Positions 43,860 through 47,660 of a stretch of 47,660 bases of DNA are shown here, piece by piece; within the stretch, counting starts at the first letter, position 1; each line of letters opens with the position of its first letter. The stretch lies in assembly GCA_017620055.1 (NCBI GenBank), contig JAFZRD010000029.1, forward strand, positions 1-47,660, read 5' to 3'. Below the pieces are notes generated by a model. That model was not told the origin of the DNA, did not search any database, and saw only the letters and a program-made list of their open reading frames with translations. Source of the stretch: Lachnospiraceae bacterium. GTDB lineage: Bacteria; Bacillota_A; Clostridia; Lachnospirales; Lachnospiraceae. The translations under genes were made by a program, and so were the position numbers.

Positions 43860-44586
43860 GTCTTCTTCTGCCTCCCTGCGCTATAAGGATCAGGCGGATA
43901 AGCGAAAGTATGGAAGCCGCCGCGGATGCAACATAGGTCATCGCCGCGCTTTTTAATACCTTTCTGGCACCGTCCATCTCGTCATCTGACAGGTATCCCA
44001 TGTCTGAAAGCGTCGCCAGAGCCCTCTTGGATGCATCGAACTCAACGGGGAGAGTAACGATCTGGAACAGGACACCGAATGAGAACAGCAGCACGCCTAT
44101 GAATATGAGCGGCTGGAAGAAGCTGATGAACACTCCGGCAAGCACGATCCAGAGGCCGAACTTCGATCCGAAATTTGCGACCGGAAGTATCGAACTTCTG
44201 ACGGACAGGGGAAAATATGATTCGTCATGCTGCATCGCATGACCGCATTCATGGGCGGCTACGCTTATTGCGGAAATACTGGAGCTGTCATACACGCTCT
44301 CGGACAGATTGACTGTCTTCGTCCCCGGATTGAAGTTGTCGGTAAGGCTTCCCGCAACCCTCTGCACCGTAACGTCATATATCCCGCTCTTGTGAAGTAT
44401 TGCCTGTGCCACTTCCGCTCCGGTCATACCGAGCCGCGAAGCAACCTTGGCGTATTTGGCAAACGTCCCCTTTACCATGCCCGATGTGATAAGGCACAGC
44501 AGGGCGCCTATTATCACGAGAATATAGCTTGCGCCGTAATAACTGCTGTAATAACCTCCGTAATATGAAAAGTTCATAAGATCCAC
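43852..44586 (-). CDS. membrane zinc metallopeptidase, YugP-like
   Basis: A 244-residue integral membrane peptidase. The zinc motif HECGH (HExxH) lies in ISVAAHECGHAMQHDESYFP near residue 110. Hydrophobic helices occur at about 15-38, 125-145, 148-172 and 220-240. The preceding text FNPGTKTVNLSESVYDSSS is diagnostic of the COG2738 group. The substrate is unknown. A GGAGGTGG site precedes the ATG. Homologues occur in the fmt-rsmB interval of many Clostridia, as here. Confidence 0.95.
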   Translation of the reverse strand: MDLMNFSYYGGYYSSYYGASYILVIIGALLCLITSGMVKGTFAKYAKVASRLGMTGAEVAQAILHKSGIYDVTVQRVAGSLTDNFNPGTKTVNLSESVYDSSSISAISVAAHECGHAMQHDESYFPLSVRSSILPVANFGSKFGLWIVLAGVFISFFQPLIFIGVLLFSFGVLFQIVTLPVEFDASKRALATLSDMGYLSDDEMDGARKVLKSAAMTYVASAAASILSLIRLILIAQGGRRRRD

Positions 44587-44592
44587 CTCCGT

Positions 44593-45528
44593 TTATCGTC
44601 CAAACTTCTCTCCCGCTTTTACGGGATTACCGAGAAGATAATCGTGCACCGTCATCTCTTTCTTGCCTTCGCTCTGAAGGACGCTTATCCCGAGAGCGCC
44701 CCGACCGCACGCCACTACTATCTCATCCTTTGACGTGCCCGTGACCGTTCCGGGCTCTTCGTCTCCCGAAGACTGACATACACGGCACTTTTTGATCTTG
44801 ATCATCTTCCCGTCAAGATACGTATAGCCTCCGGGCCATGGTGTGAATGCACGGATCATCCTTTCTATCTCTTCGGCACTTCGTGCAAAATCAATGCATC
44901 CCATTTCCTTCTTCAGGATCTTCGCATATGTCGCCTTTGAATCATCCTGGGGTACGGGTTTAGCTTCCCCTTTTTCTATCATATCGAGCGTTCTTACGAT
45001 CAGTGAGGCGCCCTCATCCATCAGTCTGTCAAAGAGTGACCCTCCGGTCTCATCGTCCCCGATCTCAACCTGCGAAACGCTCAGTATATCTCCGGTATCG
45101 ACACCTTCGTTCATCTGCTGGATCGTCACTCCCGTCACCTTCTTACCGTCGGCTATGGCCCACTGGATCGGTGCGGCTCCGCGATACTCCGGAAGAAGCG
45201 ACGCATGTACGTTGATGCATCCGTGCTTCGGAATATCGAGTATCTCTTTGGACAGTATCTGTCCGAAAGCGGCAACGACGTAAATATCGGCATCAATCCC
45301 TTTAAGTTTCGCGACCTCCTGCTCTTCCTTGATCTTCGCGGGCTGCAGGAGCGGTATACCCCGGGCGGCCGCATACTCTTTGACGGGACACGGGATGAGC
45401 TCTTTGCTCCTGCCTTTGGGCCTGTCCGGCTGTGTTACGGCACAGACGACTTCGTGCCTGCCGCTTTCGACTATCGCCTTAAGGATCCCCGCGGCGAAAT
45501 CGGGAGTTCCCATAAACAGTATCTTCAT
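44593..45528 (-). CDS. fmt: methionyl-tRNA formyltransferase
   Basis: A 311-residue enzyme that formylates the initiator methionyl-tRNA using 10-formyltetrahydrofolate. The Rossmann start MKILFMGTPDFAAGIL, the catalytic block GCINVHASLLPEYRGAAPIQWAI with Asn, His and the downstream GVTIQQMNEGVDTGD Asp, and the C-terminal tRNA-binding domain (FTPWPGGYTYLDGKMIKIK) are all complete. It lies four bases after def, its partner in the formylation-deformylation cycle. Confidence 0.97.
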   Translation of the reverse strand: MKILFMGTPDFAAGILKAIVESGRHEVVCAVTQPDRPKGRSKELIPCPVKEYAAARGIPLLQPAKIKEEQEVAKLKGIDADIYVVAAFGQILSKEILDIPKHGCINVHASLLPEYRGAAPIQWAIADGKKVTGVTIQQMNEGVDTGDILSVSQVEIGDDETGGSLFDRLMDEGASLIVRTLDMIEKGEAKPVPQDDSKATYAKILKKEMGCIDFARSAEEIERMIRAFTPWPGGYTYLDGKMIKIKKCRVCQSSGDEEPGTVTGTSKDEIVVACGRGALGISVLQSEGKKEMTVHDYLLGNPVKAGEKFGR

Positions 45529-45532
45529 GATC

Positions 45533-46057
45533 CTATTCTTGCCCCTTCTGTTCGTCTTCCTCCTGAGCCTTCAGTATCTCGGCCAGTTCCTCGTTCGTAA
45601 GGAGCGGTCCGCTGACCCTCTCGACATACATATGTCCGTCAAGATGCTCTATCTCATGAAGGAGGGCTCTGGCAAGAAGATCCTCGCCTTCCACGATGTA
45701 CTCGTTCATGTCCATGTCATATGCCTTCACTTTGGCATATGACGGTCTCGTCACCCTGCCCACCTTACCGGGTACCGAAAGACAACCCTCGTAATCGGTC
45801 TGCTCACCGTCCGTCTCGAGTACCTCCGGATTGATCAGGATGAGCGGTTCCTCCTGATATTCCTCGCCTGCATCTATGACCGCGATCCTCTTTAATATGC
45901 CGACCTGCGGAGCCGCAAGACCCACGCCTTCCGCATCGTACATAGTCTCGAGAAGATCGCCTATAAGATCGCGCGTCCTGCCGTTAACTTCCTTAACGGG
46001 TTTACACATCTTCTGAAGACACGGATCACCTATTTCCCTGATCTGTCGAAGTGCCAT
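45533..46057 (-). CDS. def: peptide deformylase
   Basis: A 174-residue metalloenzyme removing the N-formyl group from nascent proteins. Motif 1 is GVGLAAPQVG, motif 2 EGCLSVPG supplies the metal-binding Cys, and motif 3 LLHEIEHLDG supplies the two His and catalytic Glu. The residue after HEI is Glu where Asp is more common (HELDHLDG), a conservative change. The C-terminus is rich in Glu and Gln. An AGGAGG site overlapping the priA stop precedes the ATG. Confidence 0.97.
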   Translation of the reverse strand: MALRQIREIGDPCLQKMCKPVKEVNGRTRDLIGDLLETMYDAEGVGLAAPQVGILKRIAVIDAGEEYQEEPLILINPEVLETDGEQTDYEGCLSVPGKVGRVTRPSYAKVKAYDMDMNEYIVEGEDLLARALLHEIEHLDGHMYVERVSGPLLTNEELAEILKAQEEDEQKGQE

Positions 46058-46066
46058 CTTTCCTCC

Positions 46067-47660
46067 TTAATATCCGTTCATCGGATCGAGATCGAAACTG
46101 ATCCTCAAACCTTTATTGCCGCATCTGTCAAAGAATGCTTCCGCCGCATCCTTCACACCCGTAAGGACCGCCGTATCGGCACTCTTGACGTATATCATGC
46201 GTCTGTAAACATCTTTGATCCTGCCTATCGAGGCAGCAGTCGGACCTATCATAACGGCCCTGCCTATTATACCATCAGCGATCGTGCGTGCCAATGCATC
46301 CGCGAAGTTCACTCCCTCGGTCTCATCCATGCTTTCCGTGATCAGAGCGAGCATATGTCCGCACGGAGGATATGACAGTGCCGCACGGTATATCATCTCC
46401 TCATCATAGAACGCCCTGTAATCCTGCTTCATCGCGGCCTGTATCGCATAGTGTTCCGGTCTGTACGTCTGAATGATGACCTCCCCCGGTCTGTCCGCGC
46501 GTCCCGCTCTTCCGGCAGCCTGCACAAGAAGCTGGAATGTTCTCTCTCCGGCTCTGTAATCGTTTGCGTTGAGCGACATATCCGCCGCAAGTATCCCGAC
46601 AAGGGTCACATACGGAAAATCATGACCTTTGACTATCATCTGTGTTCCGACAAGAATATCCGCCTCACGGTTCGCAAACGTCGAGAGGATCGACTCGTAA
46701 TCGCCTTTCTGTTTTGTCGTATCGGCATCCATCCTAAGCACCGAAGCATACGGGAACAGTTCCTTGATCTGCTCCTCAACGGCTTCGGTACCTATACCCA
46801 TCTGGCCGATCATCTTACTGCCGCATTTGCCGCACACTTTCACGGTGCCCTGTTCGTATCCGCAGTAGTGACATACAAGTTTTCCGTTCCTGTGCTTTGA
46901 GAGCGATACATCACAGTGCGGGCATTTGACAACGGTGCCGCACGACCTGCACGATACGAATCCCGCATATCCTCTCCTGTTGAGAAACAGCATTACCTGT
47001 TCGCCTCTCCTGAGGCGCTCTCCGACTGCCTCCCTGAGCTTTGACGAGAATATGCTCCTGTTCCCGCTCTTTAATTCATCCCGAAGATCAACGCTCACAA
47101 CATCGGGGAGAAGGGCTCCCTGTGCGCGCTCCGTAAGGGTGTACAGTTTATACTTCCCCGACAGTGCCGCATTATATGATCCCACCGAAGGTGTTGCGCT
47201 TCCGAGTACCACAGAGGCATCATGAAGCTTTGCAAGCTCTGTTGCAACTTCCTTCGCATGATACTTCGGCATCTGGTCGCTCTTGTATGTATGCTCGTGC
47301 TCCTCGTCAATGACTATGAGCCCCAGATCGTCAAACGGTGTAAAGAGCGCCGATCTCGGCCCGATCATAATGTCTATCTCATGCTTTCTCGCTCTTTCGA
47401 ACTGGTCGTATCTCTCGCCGTCCGACAGTCTGGAATGGAGCGTTGAGACCCTGTCGCCGAATCTTTTGTAGAATCTCATCACGGTCTGATATGTCAGCGA
47501 TATCTCGGGGATCAGTACTATCACCTGCCGCCCCTTCGACACGACGTGCGATATCATCTCCATATAGACTTCCGTCTTGCCGCTCCCGGTTATACCGTGG
47601 ATCAGATACGTATTCCTTATACCGCTGTCATATTCCCCGCAAAAATCATCCGCTATGCTC
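46067..47660 (-). CDS. priA: primosomal replication helicase PriA, 5' end cut by window
   Basis: At least 530 residues of the C-terminal part of the helicase that reloads replication at stalled forks. The frame stays open to the window edge, through the Walker A segment HGITGSGKTEVY just beyond the first internal ATG at 47563, so the true start is outside. DEEH lies in IVIDEEHEHTYKSD. The zinc-binding region carries four Cys pairs, CRSCG, CPHC, CHYC and CGKCG. Helicase motifs V and VI include DILVGTQMIVKGHDFP and QAAGRAGRADRPG. It is followed by def nine bases later, as in many Bacillota. Confidence 0.97.
   Translation of the reverse strand, partial: SIADDFCGEYDSGIRNTYLIHGITGSGKTEVYMEMISHVVSKGRQVIVLIPEISLTYQTVMRFYKRFGDRVSTLHSRLSDGERYDQFERARKHEIDIMIGPRSALFTPFDDLGLIVIDEEHEHTYKSDQMPKYHAKEVATELAKLHDASVVLGSATPSVGSYNAALSGKYKLYTLTERAQGALLPDVVSVDLRDELKSGNRSIFSSKLREAVGERLRRGEQVMLFLNRRGYAGFVSCRSCGTVVKCPHCDVSLSKHRNGKLVCHYCGYEQGTVKVCGKCGSKMIGQMGIGTEAVEEQIKELFPYASVLRMDADTTKQKGDYESILSTFANREADILVGTQMIVKGHDFPYVTLVGILAADMSLNANDYRAGERTFQLLVQAAGRAGRADRPGEVIIQTYRPEHYAIQAAMKQDYRAFYDEEMIYRAALSYPPCGHMLALITESMDETEGVNFADALARTIADGIIGRAVMIGPTAASIGRIKDVYRRMIYVKSADTAVLTGVKDAAEAFFDRCGNKGLRISFDLDPMNGY

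Noticed and set aside
1..47660. CRISPR arrays, tRNA or rRNA genes, prophage or insertion sequences
   Set aside because: No regularly spaced repeats, transposase or integrase motifs, or unexplained stretch long enough for these elements were seen. Nearly all bases lie in assigned genes.

Overview
This 47.7 kb window looks like a chromosome segment from a member of the Bacillota, most likely a Lachnospiraceae-type Clostridium. The reasons are the gene order priA-def-fmt-(Zn peptidase)-rsmB-rlmN-prpC-prkC-rsgA-rpe, the absence of outer-membrane genes next to the efflux operon, the fused FeoA-FeoB, and the style of the hybrid kinases (receiver plus C-terminal Hpt). The taxonomic call is inference. 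Every supported gene except feoAB lies on the minus strand, most are overlapping or only a few bases apart, and no gap exceeds 300 bases. I see no rRNA, tRNA, CRISPR array, prophage or insertion sequence.

Region A (1-18.1 kb, transcribed right to left) is a signalling island. A TTGATG-17 bp-TATAAT promoter (18129-18157) precedes a Cache-domain hybrid kinase with Hpt, an orphan amino-acid-type solute-binding lipoprotein, a kinase-like protein that has lost its whole ATPase domain, a receiver-GGDEF diguanylate cyclase, a second hybrid kinase, and a 1134-residue hybrid kinase carrying a DegV fatty-acid-binding domain between receiver and Hpt. A 72-residue protein, a 322-residue possibly FIST-like protein, a Na+/alanine-type symporter and a stand-alone receiver follow, then a probable terminator (1876-1900). 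Beyond it lie a four-helix membrane protein, a DUF6765-like protein and a truncated membrane protein. No DNA-binding output domain is present, so output probably runs through c-di-GMP and protein contacts. A separate Cache-GGDEF cyclase (18165-19463) lies just upstream.

Region B (19.5-26.5 kb) holds a MacAB-like efflux operon (HlyD adaptor, LolD-type ATPase, FtsX permease) divergent from a fused feoA-feoB ferrous iron transporter. The shared intergenic region carries a near-consensus promoter for the efflux operon with two abutting palindromes over its start site, and an extended -10 for feoAB.

Region C (26.5-37.6 kb) is a lipid-linked sugar cluster running on without a gap from the housekeeping operon. 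From its start: ribulose-phosphate epimerase, a UbiA-family enzyme with the decaprenyl-phosphate phosphoribosyltransferase motif, a HAD phosphatase, an EamA transporter, a two-domain DRE-TIM aldolase, a second HAD phosphatase, a ThDP-dependent carboligase, a polyprenyl-phosphate glycosyltransferase, a small SMR/EamA flippase candidate, a GT-C-like membrane protein, a DegT sugar aminotransferase and a 76-residue protein. Together they suggest a polyprenyl-phosphate pentose route plus synthesis and export of an unusual, possibly branched or amino-modified sugar.

Region D (36.9-47.7 kb) is the conserved translation and cell-envelope signalling operon: priA (cut by the window end), def, fmt, a YugP-like zinc peptidase, rsmB, rlmN, prpC, prkC, rsgA and rpe.
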